DNA of 64,000 nt from a bacterium (GTDB lineage: Bacteria > Zhuqueibacterota > Zhuqueibacteria > Residuimicrobiales > Oceaniaggregativiventaceae): the NCBI GenBank assembly GCA_029565675.1, contig JAKQNP010000014.1:1-64000 (forward strand), given 5' to 3'. This document shows, piece after piece, positions 55,125-63,287 of this stretch (its first letter is position 1; each line of letters begins with the position of its first letter). The notes below the pieces were generated by a model. It was not told the DNA's origin and did no database searches. It saw only the letters and a list, made by a program, of their open reading frames with translations. Made by a program: the position numbers and the translations under genes.

Positions 55125-55508
55125 TTATTTTTCCAGGCTGTTTTTTTGTGATGATTCGCCGGGTCTGAGTTGGCGGTAGAAACAAGAACGCTCGCCGGTA
55201 TGACAGGTAGGACCCTTAGCCTCAGCCTTGATCAGTAACGCATCGGCATCGCAATCATACAGGATTTCCTTGACCAGCAAAAAATTGCCGCTGGTTTCTC
55301 CTTTGGTCCACAGTTTTTTACGCGACCGGCTCCAGAAAGTGACCAAACCGGTTTCCAGCGTTTTTGTCATACTTTCGCGGTTCATATAGCCGAGCATCAA
55401 CACTGCATAATCCTGATAGTCCTGAATAATTGCCGGGATCAGGCCTTTATCATCGAAAACGAATTTCTCACGCCAGGACGTCTGGTCGATTTTCTCAATT
55501 TCGGACAT
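55125..55508 (-). CDS. hisI: Phosphoribosyl-AMP cyclohydrolase
   Basis: 127 residues with the metal-site motifs [28 protein letters not shown] and [13 protein letters not shown]. Only the cyclohydrolase is present: there is no fused HisE. Opens the ring of PR-AMP in histidine synthesis. Overlaps hisF by 14 bp. Confidence 0.96.
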   Translation of the reverse strand: MSEIEKIDQTSWREKFVFDDKGLIPAIIQDYQDYAVLMLGYMNRESMTKTLETGLVTFWSRSRKKLWTKGETSGNFLLVKEILYDCDADALLIKAEAKGPTCHTGERSCFYRQLRPGESSQKNSLEK

Positions 55509-56253
55509 CTATTCCTCTCCTCGCCAAATACTTTTTAACCTCCGTGATCGAATTCTCACGGTAATGAAATATCGAGGCAGCCAGCGCCGCATCTGCATGG
55601 CCGATGGCAAACGCTTCGTGAAGATGTGCCAGATCCCCGCACCCTCCAGAGGCGATAACCGGTATTTTTACTGCATCCGAGATTGTGCGAGTCAGCAACA
55701 AATCATAGCCCTCGCGCGTTCCGTCGCGATCCATGCTGGTAAGCAACAGTTCACCGGCGCCGAGTTCGGCGGCCTTCTGCGCCCATTCGAGCGCATCCAA
55801 ATGGGTATCCTCACGCCCGCCATAGATATAGACGTTCCATTGTCCTTCGCTGACCTGCTTGGCGTCTATGGCAACCACCACAGCCTGACTGCCGAATCGA
55901 TCTGCGCATTCTGTGATCACTTCTGGATGCAGCACAGCGGCGGTATTCACCGCAATCTTGTCCGCGCCGCTGCTCAATAATTTCTGCGCATCGCCGGCAT
56001 GGCGCACGCCGCCGCCAACCGTCATCGGCATGAAGACTCGTTCGGCAGTCCGGCGCACCACATCGATCATGATATCCCGTTTCTCTGCCGAAGCGGTTAT
56101 ATCAAGATAGACCAATTCATCCGCGCCCTGTTGGTCATAAAAGATGGCTTGCTCGACCGGATCACCTGCATCAACCAAGTTCAAAAAATTAATACCTTTG
56201 ACCACCCGACCATCTTTGACATCCAGACAAGGGATGATCCGTTTCGCCAACAT
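55495..56253 (-). CDS. hisF: Imidazole glycerol phosphate synthase, cyclase subunit
   Basis: 252-residue (beta/alpha)8 barrel. [15 protein letters not shown] with the catalytic Asp, [24 protein letters not shown], and [15 protein letters not shown] with the second catalytic Asp. Works with HisH. Confidence 0.97.
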   Translation of the reverse strand: MLAKRIIPCLDVKDGRVVKGINFLNLVDAGDPVEQAIFYDQQGADELVYLDITASAEKRDIMIDVVRRTAERVFMPMTVGGGVRHAGDAQKLLSSGADKIAVNTAAVLHPEVITECADRFGSQAVVVAIDAKQVSEGQWNVYIYGGREDTHLDALEWAQKAAELGAGELLLTSMDRDGTREGYDLLLTRTISDAVKIPVIASGGCGDLAHLHEAFAIGHADAALAASIFHYRENSITEVKKYLARRGIDVRN

Positions 56254-56291
56254 CCAGGTCTCCGCTGTGAAAATAGACGTTTATCGCGACC

Positions 56292-56325
56292 CACTGGTGT
56301 CCCATCGTCAGATGGGACACCAGTG
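56292..56325. repeat. REP-like palindrome R3, copy B
   Basis: CACTGGTGTCCCATC (56292-56306), loop GTCA, GATGGGACACCAGTG (56311-56325): a perfect 15-bp stem between hisA and hisF. Compared with copy A the inner pairs change from CGTC/GACG to CATC/GATG, a compensatory change. Confidence 0.8.
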
Positions 56326-56339
56326 ATCGCGACCTTCTA

Positions 56340-57077
56340 TTAATAGCCATTTTGAAAAGCGGCAATCAATTCCCGCAAATCCAAAAGCCCCTCATACAAA
56401 GCCTTGCCGACAATTGCCCCTTCGATGTTGCAGCTTTGGTGGCCACACAAGTCAACAAAGTGATCGCGCGAAGCAAAACCGCCGGAAGCAATCACTTTAA
56501 GTCCGGATTTCTCTGCCAGGCGGTGGGTGGCAGCGACATTCGGACCGGACAACATACCGTCGCGGCTGACATCGGTATAGATCAATCGTTCCACGCCCAG
56601 CTGCTTCATCGCGGCGGCCAGATCGAGCATCTGAACGTCGGTATCTTCCTCCCAACCTTGCACCGTGACTTGCTCGCCCCGCGCATCGATTCCGACCACA
56701 ACGCGTTCTGAACCGAATGTCTGAATCGTTTCTCCGACTGTTTCAGGATGACGTACCGCTGCAGTGCCAAAGATGATGCGCTCGATGCCGACCTGGCGCA
56801 GCCAGCCTTCCGCATCCTGCAGGGTACGAACACCACCACCCAGTTCGAGCATCATATCCACGCTCTGCCGGATGCGCAGAATTTGTTCGGCATTGGTGTT
56901 TGCCTGTCCGAAAGCGCCGTCAAGGTTAACCAGGTGCAACAGGCGTGCGCCTGCATCTTCCCATTGTTTGGCCACATCGACAGGATTGTCGCTGTAAACC
57001 CGACGATCCTGTCGTTTTCCTTGTGCCAGCCGGACACATTGACCGTCGATAAGATCGATTGCCGGTATGATCAGCAT
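56340..57077 (-). CDS. hisA: ProFAR isomerase HisA
   Basis: 245-residue (beta/alpha)8 barrel: IPAIDLIDGQCVRL, GGGVRTLQDAEGWL, YTDVSRDGMLSGPN and ASGGFAS. Isomerises ProFAR to PRFAR. A 145-bp gap without a gene separates it from hisH. Confidence 0.96.
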   Translation of the reverse strand: MLIIPAIDLIDGQCVRLAQGKRQDRRVYSDNPVDVAKQWEDAGARLLHLVNLDGAFGQANTNAEQILRIRQSVDMMLELGGGVRTLQDAEGWLRQVGIERIIFGTAAVRHPETVGETIQTFGSERVVVGIDARGEQVTVQGWEEDTDVQMLDLAAAMKQLGVERLIYTDVSRDGMLSGPNVAATHRLAEKSGLKVIASGGFASRDHFVDLCGHQSCNIEGAIVGKALYEGLLDLRELIAAFQNGY

Positions 57078-57222
57078 GAAGCCCTGATTCTCCTGGAAGT
57101 TTTGAGTGATTTATTGCGCTGCCAAATCGCTCGAGCAATTTTCGCCAAACCCTGAAGACCTGTGCACAAAGCAATGACGATCGTTTTCCTTTGCCCGCAA
57201 ATCGATCAAATCCGAGATCACA

Positions 57223-57822
57223 TCACAATGCAACAAAATTAGCCAGGAGCTGCAGCCCCCTCTGTTGTGATTTCTCTGGATGAAACTGAATCCCAAAAAC
57301 ATTTCCCTGTTGAACGGCGGAAGGGAAATAACCGTTATAATCAGTTCGTCCGTTGACGAGTGAATAATCGAGTGCTTCGACGAAATAGGAATGGGCAAAA
57401 TAGAAATAACTGCCGTCCGGGACCTGGCGCCATAAAACAGACTCTGTGGACTGCTCGACCTGATTCCATCCCAAGTGCGGGACTTTAAGGTCATGGCCGA
57501 AGCGTCTGACCCGACCCGGAAGCACCGCCAGCCCGGGTACCGACGGCGATTCGTCGCTGCTGGCGAAAAGCATCTGCATGCCCAAACAGATGCCGAGAAA
57601 GGGCTTGCCGGCTGCGATTGCGCCGCACAACACCTCGACAAGGTGACACTCTTGCAGTGCGCGCATGGCCTGGCCAAAAGATCCAACACCGGGGAGGATC
57701 ACTTTATCGGATCGTTTGAGTGTTGCCGGATCATGGGTGACCAACGGCTGAGCGCCGATGTATTCCAGTGCCTTTTGCACACTGAACAAATTGCCGGCGC
57801 CGTAATCGACAACCGCGATCAT
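57223..57822 (-). CDS. hisH: Imidazole glycerol phosphate synthase, glutaminase subunit
   Basis: 199 residues from the ATG at 57822, on an ATGA overlap with hisB. Class I glutamine amidotransferase: GICLGMQML with the nucleophilic Cys, FHPEKS with the catalytic His and Glu, and VVDYGAGNLFSVQKAL at the start. Supplies ammonia to HisF. Confidence 0.96.
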   Translation of the reverse strand: MIAVVDYGAGNLFSVQKALEYIGAQPLVTHDPATLKRSDKVILPGVGSFGQAMRALQECHLVEVLCGAIAAGKPFLGICLGMQMLFASSDESPSVPGLAVLPGRVRRFGHDLKVPHLGWNQVEQSTESVLWRQVPDGSYFYFAHSYFVEALDYSLVNGRTDYNGYFPSAVQQGNVFGIQFHPEKSQQRGLQLLANFVAL

Positions 57823-58406
57823 CGCAGGGTCCCTTTGGTGGAGGGAATATCGGTTTCTCCGGACAATTGGACCGCTTGCCTGAGCGCAACCGCCAGAGAT
57901 TTGGCAACAGCCTCCAGACAATGGTGGCGATTGCTGCCAAAGAGCAAATCGATGTGCAGGGTGATTTTGGCATTGCTGGACAAGGCCCGTAAAAATTCTT
58001 CCATTAATTCAACGGGAAACATGCCCACCAGGCCGTCGGCAATAGGCGCTCGATAGGCCAGGTAATTGCGTCCGCTGATATCGACAACCGCGCGAGCAAG
58101 CGCCTCATCCAGTGGACAGTAACCGGTGCCGAACCGCTGAATACCCCTGCGATCGCCCAGGGCGGCATCCAGGGCTTGACCCAAGGCGATGCCGACGTCC
58201 TCGACTGTATGGTGCGCGTCCACATTGAGATCGCCTTTCGCCTGCAACTGCAGATCAAAGCGCGCATGCTTGCTCAACGCCGTCAGCAAATGATCGAAAA
58301 AGCCGATCCCGGTCTTGACCGCCGATTTGCCCTGACCGTCGAGCAACAACTCAACCTGGATGTCGGTTTCGCTTGTTTTTCGTTCAATTCTGCCCATGCG
58401 TTTCAT
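57819..58406 (-). CDS. hisB: Imidazoleglycerol-phosphate dehydratase
   Basis: 195 residues from the ATG at 58406, on an ATGA overlap with hisC. Motifs GIGFFDHLLTALSKHA, DAHHTVEDVGIALG, DEALARAVVDISG and LLFGSNRHHCLEA (metal-binding His clusters). Only the dehydratase is present, not the bifunctional HisNB. Confidence 0.96.
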   Translation of the reverse strand: MKRMGRIERKTSETDIQVELLLDGQGKSAVKTGIGFFDHLLTALSKHARFDLQLQAKGDLNVDAHHTVEDVGIALGQALDAALGDRRGIQRFGTGYCPLDEALARAVVDISGRNYLAYRAPIADGLVGMFPVELMEEFLRALSSNAKITLHIDLLFGSNRHHCLEAVAKSLAVALRQAVQLSGETDIPSTKGTLR

Positions 58407-59479
58407 TTTTTTACCCAATTTGTCAAAGCTCGAATAAAGAGCTGATTTTCTTCATGCAGGCTGACTGATACGCGGAAATGATCGTGCAGCCGCAGATCGC
58501 TGCCGCCAATATTGCGGACCGCTATACCCTGTTCACGCAAATGGGCGATAACCGACAACGCATCAGGTACATGGATCAGAAAAAAGTTTGCCTGTGAAGG
58601 ATAGACTTTGATCTTCTCGATCATGCTCAGCTGGCCATACATCCAGTCGCGCTCCCGCACCAAATACCGCACGTTTTGTTCGATCCAGGGTTGATGATCC
58701 AAAAGAGCCAAAGCAACCGTTTCGGTTAAACTGTTGATGCTGAAAGGCAGATTGACTTTCCTGATCTCGGCGATCAGTTGCGGATGGCCGATGAGATAGC
58801 CGAGGCGTAGGCCTGCCATGCTGCACGCCTTTGAAAAAGTTCTTGAGATGATGAGATTTTCGCATTCCGACAATAGGGTTAGTGCATTTTGTCGGCTGAA
58901 CTCGGCATAAGCTTCGTCCCAAAAGACCAATCCAGCGGATTCGCGGCACAATCGGCGGACAAAATCGAGTTCGACCTCGCTGCCGGTGGGGTTATTGGGC
59001 GAACAAAGCACTGTCAAAGCAGGCTTTTCTCGGCGGCACGTCTCGAGAAGATCCTTGAGAGGGAAATCGAACCGTTCATCGAGAGGAACGGGTATGAGTT
59101 TGGTCTCATAGATGCGGCCAAAAATTTCATACAGAGAGAAGGTCGGCGGGCAATAGACCAGTTTATCGTCGCCCCGCAGAACCGTGCTGACCAAGGTTTG
59201 ATAGAGCTGATTCGAGCCATTGCCCAACAAAATCGATTCGGCCGGCACGGCTATCCATCGGCTGAGCTTGTGCCGCAGTTCAGAAGGTTCCGCTTTGGGA
59301 TATCGATTCCAGGGCACATTCAGCAATTTTTCGGCCAATTCCCGCTTGATATCAACCGGAAGATCGAAAGGATTTTCATTCTGGTTGAGTTTAGCAGCGA
59401 CTTTTTCCAGTGGCGGGGCAGGATAGCCGGTCATTTGTTGAATAGATCCTTTGACGTATCGCGACAGATCCATGGTCAA
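58403..59479 (-). CDS. hisC: Histidinol-phosphate aminotransferase
   Basis: 358 residues, PLP fold type I: LNQNENPFDLP, GNGSNQLYQTL, SPNNPTGSEV, DEAYAEFSRQ and the lysine segment SRTFSKACSMAGLRLGY. Start overlaps the hisD stop as ATGA. Confidence 0.95.
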   Translation of the reverse strand: MTMDLSRYVKGSIQQMTGYPAPPLEKVAAKLNQNENPFDLPVDIKRELAEKLLNVPWNRYPKAEPSELRHKLSRWIAVPAESILLGNGSNQLYQTLVSTVLRGDDKLVYCPPTFSLYEIFGRIYETKLIPVPLDERFDFPLKDLLETCRREKPALTVLCSPNNPTGSEVELDFVRRLCRESAGLVFWDEAYAEFSRQNALTLLSECENLIISRTFSKACSMAGLRLGYLIGHPQLIAEIRKVNLPFSINSLTETVALALLDHQPWIEQNVRYLVRERDWMYGQLSMIEKIKVYPSQANFFLIHVPDALSVIAHLREQGIAVRNIGGSDLRLHDHFRVSVSLHEENQLFIRALTNWVKK

Positions 59480-60777
59480 CTCCGATCGGGATGGGAGTCT
59501 ATGCGGACGCGAATGGAATGAGCATGCGCAGTCAACCCCTCTGCTTGAGCGAATCGAATGATTTTATTGCCGTTTCTTTGCATGGCGCCGGGTGAATAGG
59601 CCACAATGCTGCTCGTTTTAAGAAAATCCTCGGTTCGCAGTGGCGACAAAAAGCGTCCCGCGCCGTTGGTCGGCAGCACATGATTGGGCCCGGCCCAATA
59701 ATCGCCGACCGCTTCGGGGGAATAGGAACCGATAAAGATCGCACCCGCAGTCTGGATTGCGCCGAGCAAACTCCAGGCATCCTGTATGTGCAATCCAAGG
59801 TGTTCAGGTGCCAGTCGATTGCAGATCTCGATGCACGACTGCAGGTCCTCGGTTTGCAATATCGCGCCATAGTTGGTCAGCGATTCGAGGATGATTTCCC
59901 GGCGTTCCAGAGTATCCAACTGAGCCTCAACCGCAGCGGCAACAGCAGTCGCAAGATCGGCTGATGGTGTCAACAAAATGGCGGAAGACAAAGGATCATG
60001 CTCGGCCTGCGCGAGCAGATCCGCAGCCACATAGTCGGGATTGGCTTGGTGGTCGCCTATAATTACCACTTCGCTGGGACCTGCGACCATATCGATGCCG
60101 ACATCCCCAAAAACCATCTTTTTTGCTGTGGCAACGTAGGCGTTTCCCGGCCCGACAATCTTATCCACACGTGGTACGGTCTCGGTGCCATAAGCCATGG
60201 CGGCGATCGCCTGAGCGCCGCCGACCCGCAAAACCCGGTGGATTCCGAGCAGATGCGCCGCCGCCAGGATGGTTGGATTGACCTGGCCGTCGCGATTGGC
60301 TGGAGTGCTGATGATGATTTCCTCGACACCCGCCACCTGAGCCGGTATGACGCCCATCAACAGCGATGAAGGATAAGCAGCGCGGCCGCCCGGGACATAG
60401 ACGCCGACCCGCTGCAGCGCTGAGACTTTTTGTCCCAATACCACTTGATCAGCTTCCCAGGTGAGCCAGGATTGCGGCAAGGCCTTGGCATGAAATTTGG
60501 CGATGTTTTCCTGCGCTTCGTGAAGAATTTGCCGTAAATCCGGATCGAGGGCGTGATAGGCATCCTCCAGTTCCGCTTCGCTGACATAAAATCCGTGGTT
60601 GCGAATATCACACCCGTCATATCGCCTGGCGAATTCCGCCAGCGCCGCATCGCCGCGTGTGCGTACCGCCGTAACAATCTCGCGCACAGAGACGATAATA
60701 TTCTGTTCATCAGACTTGCGCCGCGACTCGAAAGTCTGGATAAAAGTATCAATCTGTTCTGGGCGAAAAATCTGCAT
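59476..60777 (-). CDS. hisD: Histidinol dehydrogenase
   Basis: 433 residues from the ATG at 60777 with GGAGGAG upstream. Motifs VYVPGGRAAYPSSLLM, GPGNAYVATAKK, GPSEVVII, LAQAEHDPLSSAIL (zinc ligands) and APEHLGLH. Catalyses the last two steps of histidine synthesis. Confidence 0.96.
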   Translation of the reverse strand: MQIFRPEQIDTFIQTFESRRKSDEQNIIVSVREIVTAVRTRGDAALAEFARRYDGCDIRNHGFYVSEAELEDAYHALDPDLRQILHEAQENIAKFHAKALPQSWLTWEADQVVLGQKVSALQRVGVYVPGGRAAYPSSLLMGVIPAQVAGVEEIIISTPANRDGQVNPTILAAAHLLGIHRVLRVGGAQAIAAMAYGTETVPRVDKIVGPGNAYVATAKKMVFGDVGIDMVAGPSEVVIIGDHQANPDYVAADLLAQAEHDPLSSAILLTPSADLATAVAAAVEAQLDTLERREIILESLTNYGAILQTEDLQSCIEICNRLAPEHLGLHIQDAWSLLGAIQTAGAIFIGSYSPEAVGDYWAGPNHVLPTNGAGRFLSPLRTEDFLKTSSIVAYSPGAMQRNGNKIIRFAQAEGLTAHAHSIRVRIDSHPDRS

Positions 60778-60827
60778 GCTGCTCCTCCACCGATAAATGC
60801 GGGACCTGCCGGATGAGCGTTTGATGC

Positions 60828-61724
60828 TCAATAGATCACTTTATTGAGCGGGTATTCAATAATATCTTCAGCGCCGGCGCGTTTGAGGGCTGGAATCAAG
60901 GTGCGGACGATCTTTTCGTCGATGATGGTCTCCACCGCCGCCCAGTCATTGCCATAAAGAGGCGAAATGGTCGGCCTTTTCATCGATGGCAGCTGACCGA
61001 TCACGTCATCGAGGCGTTCACGGGGAACGTTCATTTTCAAACCAACTTTCCCCTCAGCCATAATCGCCCCTTGCAGAAGCATTTTGAGATTTTCGATTTT
61101 TTGCCTTTTGCTGTCAATCTTCAGACTCGATGCATTGGCGATCAACAGCGTTTGTGATTCGAGCAAAGTCTCGATGATGCGCAAATTGTTGGCGCGCAGC
61201 GAACTGCCGGTTTCGGTTACATCGACGATCGCATCCACGAGCGTCGGTGCCTTCACTTCGGTCGCTCCCCACGAAAACTCGACTTCAGCCTTGATGCCGT
61301 GTTTCTGCAAATAATCATTCGTCAAATTGACCAGTTCGGTGGCGATGCGTTTATCTTGAAGGTCGGCAATCGATTGAACAGGGGAAGAGTCCGGCACTGC
61401 AAAAACCCAGCGGACAGGGCGCATCGTCGATTTTGCATAAGTAAGCTCACAGATCTCCACCACATCGGCTCGCGTCTCCAGTATCCAGTCGCGGCCGGTC
61501 AAACCGATATCAAAAATGCCGTCTTGTACATAACGAGCAATTTCCTGCGCGCGGATCAAAATCGCCTGGATCTCGTCATCATCGATGGAAGGAAAATAGG
61601 AACGCTGGCTGGTGGAAAAATGGAACCCTGCTTTGGCCAACAATCGCAGAGTCGCGTCCTGCAAACTGCCTTTCGGCAAACCGATTTTTAATATCCGTTG
61701 ATCCAGCTCTTTTAAATCGACCAT
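60828..61724 (-). CDS. hisG: ATP phosphoribosyltransferase (long form)
   Basis: 298 residues from the ATG at 61724 with AAAGGAG upstream (61742 is an alternative). [48 protein letters not shown] and [23 protein letters not shown] are HisG motifs; the ~80-residue C-terminal ACT-like domain makes it the long, homohexameric, histidine-inhibited form. First and controlling step of the pathway; preceded by a leader that may be an attenuator. Confidence 0.96.
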   Translation of the reverse strand: MVDLKELDQRILKIGLPKGSLQDATLRLLAKAGFHFSTSQRSYFPSIDDDEIQAILIRAQEIARYVQDGIFDIGLTGRDWILETRADVVEICELTYAKSTMRPVRWVFAVPDSSPVQSIADLQDKRIATELVNLTNDYLQKHGIKAEVEFSWGATEVKAPTLVDAIVDVTETGSSLRANNLRIIETLLESQTLLIANASSLKIDSKRQKIENLKMLLQGAIMAEGKVGLKMNVPRERLDDVIGQLPSMKRPTISPLYGNDWAAVETIIDEKIVRTLIPALKRAGAEDIIEYPLNKVIY

Positions 61725-61796
61725 CCTCTCTCCTTTCGCCATCAACACCCAGATACGGGGTTGACTGAAGCAAAAAACATGCAATCGCATCAGAAA

Positions 61797-61818
61797 CCCG
61801 TCGTCAGAGACGGGACAC
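61797..61818. repeat. REP-like palindrome R3, copy D (partial)
   Basis: CCCGTC-GTCAGA-GACGGG followed by ACAC: the inner part of the R3 element with a six-base loop. Just upstream of hisG. Confidence 0.5.
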
Positions 61819-61878
61819 TTGCACCAATTTCAATAATTTTCGTACTTGACACGACTTTCGTCCGAGTTCTGATCAACA

Positions 61879-61910
61879 ATAAAAAAGCTCACCTGGCTTC
61901 AGGTGAGCTT
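61879..61910 (-). terminator. Terminator/attenuator hairpin before hisG
   Basis: Minus strand: AAGCTCACCTG-AAGC-CAGGTGAGCTT followed by TTTT, an 11-bp perfect stem. Lies 33 bp after a candidate His-rich leader peptide and about 155 bp before hisG. Could also end the ROK gene transcript. Confidence 0.8.
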
Positions 61911-61942
61911 CATCCAAATAGATCAATCAAAAATCGGTTGTT

Positions 61943-62002
61943 TCACCCACCAGCGCAGCTATCGAAACAAATCCAAGAATGATGTCGGTGATTGCGAAGC
62001 AT
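61943..62002 (-). CDS. Candidate his leader peptide
   Basis: 19 codons: MLRNHRHHSW..., with His at 5, 7 and 8 (CAC CGA CAT CAT), followed by a TGA 33 bp before the terminator stem. AGGA lies seven bases before the ATG. The sequence covering its stop codon (TGGGTGA) can pair with TCACCTG of the terminator 5' arm (seven pairs, two of them G-U), giving a possible antiterminator when ribosomes stall at the His codons. Seen directly: ORF, SD, hairpin. Inference: regulatory role. Confidence 0.5.
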   Translation of the reverse strand: MLRNHRHHSWICFDSCAGG

Positions 62003-62046
62003 GGTTTGTCCTGTTGATTTCGCCTGACCCGTCAGGTTATTATTGA

Positions 62047-62077
62047 CAAATATACACATTATCCAACAATTACCAAA
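62047..62077 (-). promoter_or_regulatory. Candidate promoter of the his leader (Bacteroidetes-type)
   Basis: Minus strand TTTG (62077-62074), 19 bp, TATATTTG (62054-62047): an exact fit to TTTG-N19-TAnnTTTG. It also reads as TTTGGT-17-TATATT. About 45 bp before the leader peptide. Confidence 0.5.
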
Positions 62078-62132
62078 CATTTTTTTTGTCCAGCACATTT
62101 TAGCGCTTGTTCCGGACAGAGAGATTTTATGT

Positions 62133-63104
62133 TCAAACTTGCCTTTGAGCGGCATAGGCATCTGCGGCCAGCATAATGGCGCCTACTTGACCGGCGCGAT
62201 TGCCGAGCTCAGCGCGTTTGACTTGTACCTGGCGAACTGCGGGCGGCAATGCGCGTTGTTTCATCACTTTTTCGATTTGCTGCATAAGGTCGATATCGGC
62301 ATCCGCCACACCACCGCCAATGACGATGACATCAGGATTAAAGATATTGACCAGGTTGGCAAGAGCATAGCCGAGATAGGCACAAACCTCTTGCACAGTT
62401 TCCACCGCTGCCGCCTGCCCTGAGGCAACCTGTTCAAAAAGAAGAAAAGTCGACAGCTCCACGGGAACAGGCAGATTTTGTTCGTGCAATTTCTGGCCAT
62501 ACAAACGCAGCATTGCAGGCGCCGAAGCATATTGTTCGATGCATCCAAAATTGCCACAATTGCACTTTGGGCCGAGAAAATTGATGCTCATATGGCCAAG
62601 TTCAGCTCCCGCATAGTCGGAACCGCGGTAGACCTCGCCTGCAATCAGGATACCGCCGCCGATACCGGTACCCAGAGTTAAAGCGATAACGTTGGCTTTG
62701 CCGCGCGCAGCACCGACACGCGCTTCTGCCAAGGCCATGACATTGGCGTCATTGTCGACCCAGGTTGGCAGGCCATAACGAGCCTCAAGACGACCGCGAA
62801 TATCGGCATCGGTCCAATCGTTTATGTTTGGAGTGGCACCGATCAGACGGCCGTGTTCAAAATCGACTGAACCGGGACTGCCAAACCCGATTGCGACGAT
62901 CTGACCATGCAGCCTTTCCTGGTGCATCAGCAAGTCATCGACGATGGAGTAAATGACGGAAAAAATGGTGTCCTGACTCTGATCGGCTCGGCTAGGTCTT
63001 TTATCAGCGTAGAGAAGATTGCCCTGGCGATCGCCGATCGCATATTTGATAAAACTGCCGCCGAGATCCATGCCGATGAACAATTCTTTTTTTGCTGTCG
63101 TCAT
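62133..63104 (-). CDS. ROK family sugar kinase (glucokinase-like)
   Basis: 323 residues. ATP-site GMDLGGSFIKYAI, catalytic VDNDANVMALAEARVGAARG, GTGIGGGILI, and the ROK zinc motif CNCGNFGCIEQY. No N-terminal helix-turn-helix, so it is a kinase and not a repressor. Phosphorylates glucose or a related hexose in the cytoplasm. Confidence 0.93.
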   Translation of the reverse strand: MTTAKKELFIGMDLGGSFIKYAIGDRQGNLLYADKRPSRADQSQDTIFSVIYSIVDDLLMHQERLHGQIVAIGFGSPGSVDFEHGRLIGATPNINDWTDADIRGRLEARYGLPTWVDNDANVMALAEARVGAARGKANVIALTLGTGIGGGILIAGEVYRGSDYAGAELGHMSINFLGPKCNCGNFGCIEQYASAPAMLRLYGQKLHEQNLPVPVELSTFLLFEQVASGQAAAVETVQEVCAYLGYALANLVNIFNPDVIVIGGGVADADIDLMQQIEKVMKQRALPPAVRQVQVKRAELGNRAGQVGAIMLAADAYAAQRQV

Positions 63105-63186
63105 GTGAGAATCCCGTATCTGAAAGTACCGACCATCACTTCCTAGATTCGGTATTAACCGAATTAAAAAACATTTAATCGCTTAT

Positions 63187-63283
63187 TCTTTATGCGGTTG
63201 CGAAAATCGTTATTTTGACCCTTTGTGTGTTTCTCTCAGATTGATTTTCTGTGGCATGAGGTGCTTTGCACCAAATCCGGGAT
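63187..63283 (-). repeat. Dispersed repeat R2, copy 3
   Basis: Inverted relative to copies 1 and 2. Perfect small stem GGTGC-AAA-GCACC, then CACAGAAAATCAATCTGA, ACACAAAGGGT and GCAACCGCATAAAGA. Starts about 5 bp after the nucleotidyltransferase stop codon, in the same orientation. Confidence 0.8.
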
Positions 63284-63287
63284 TTCT

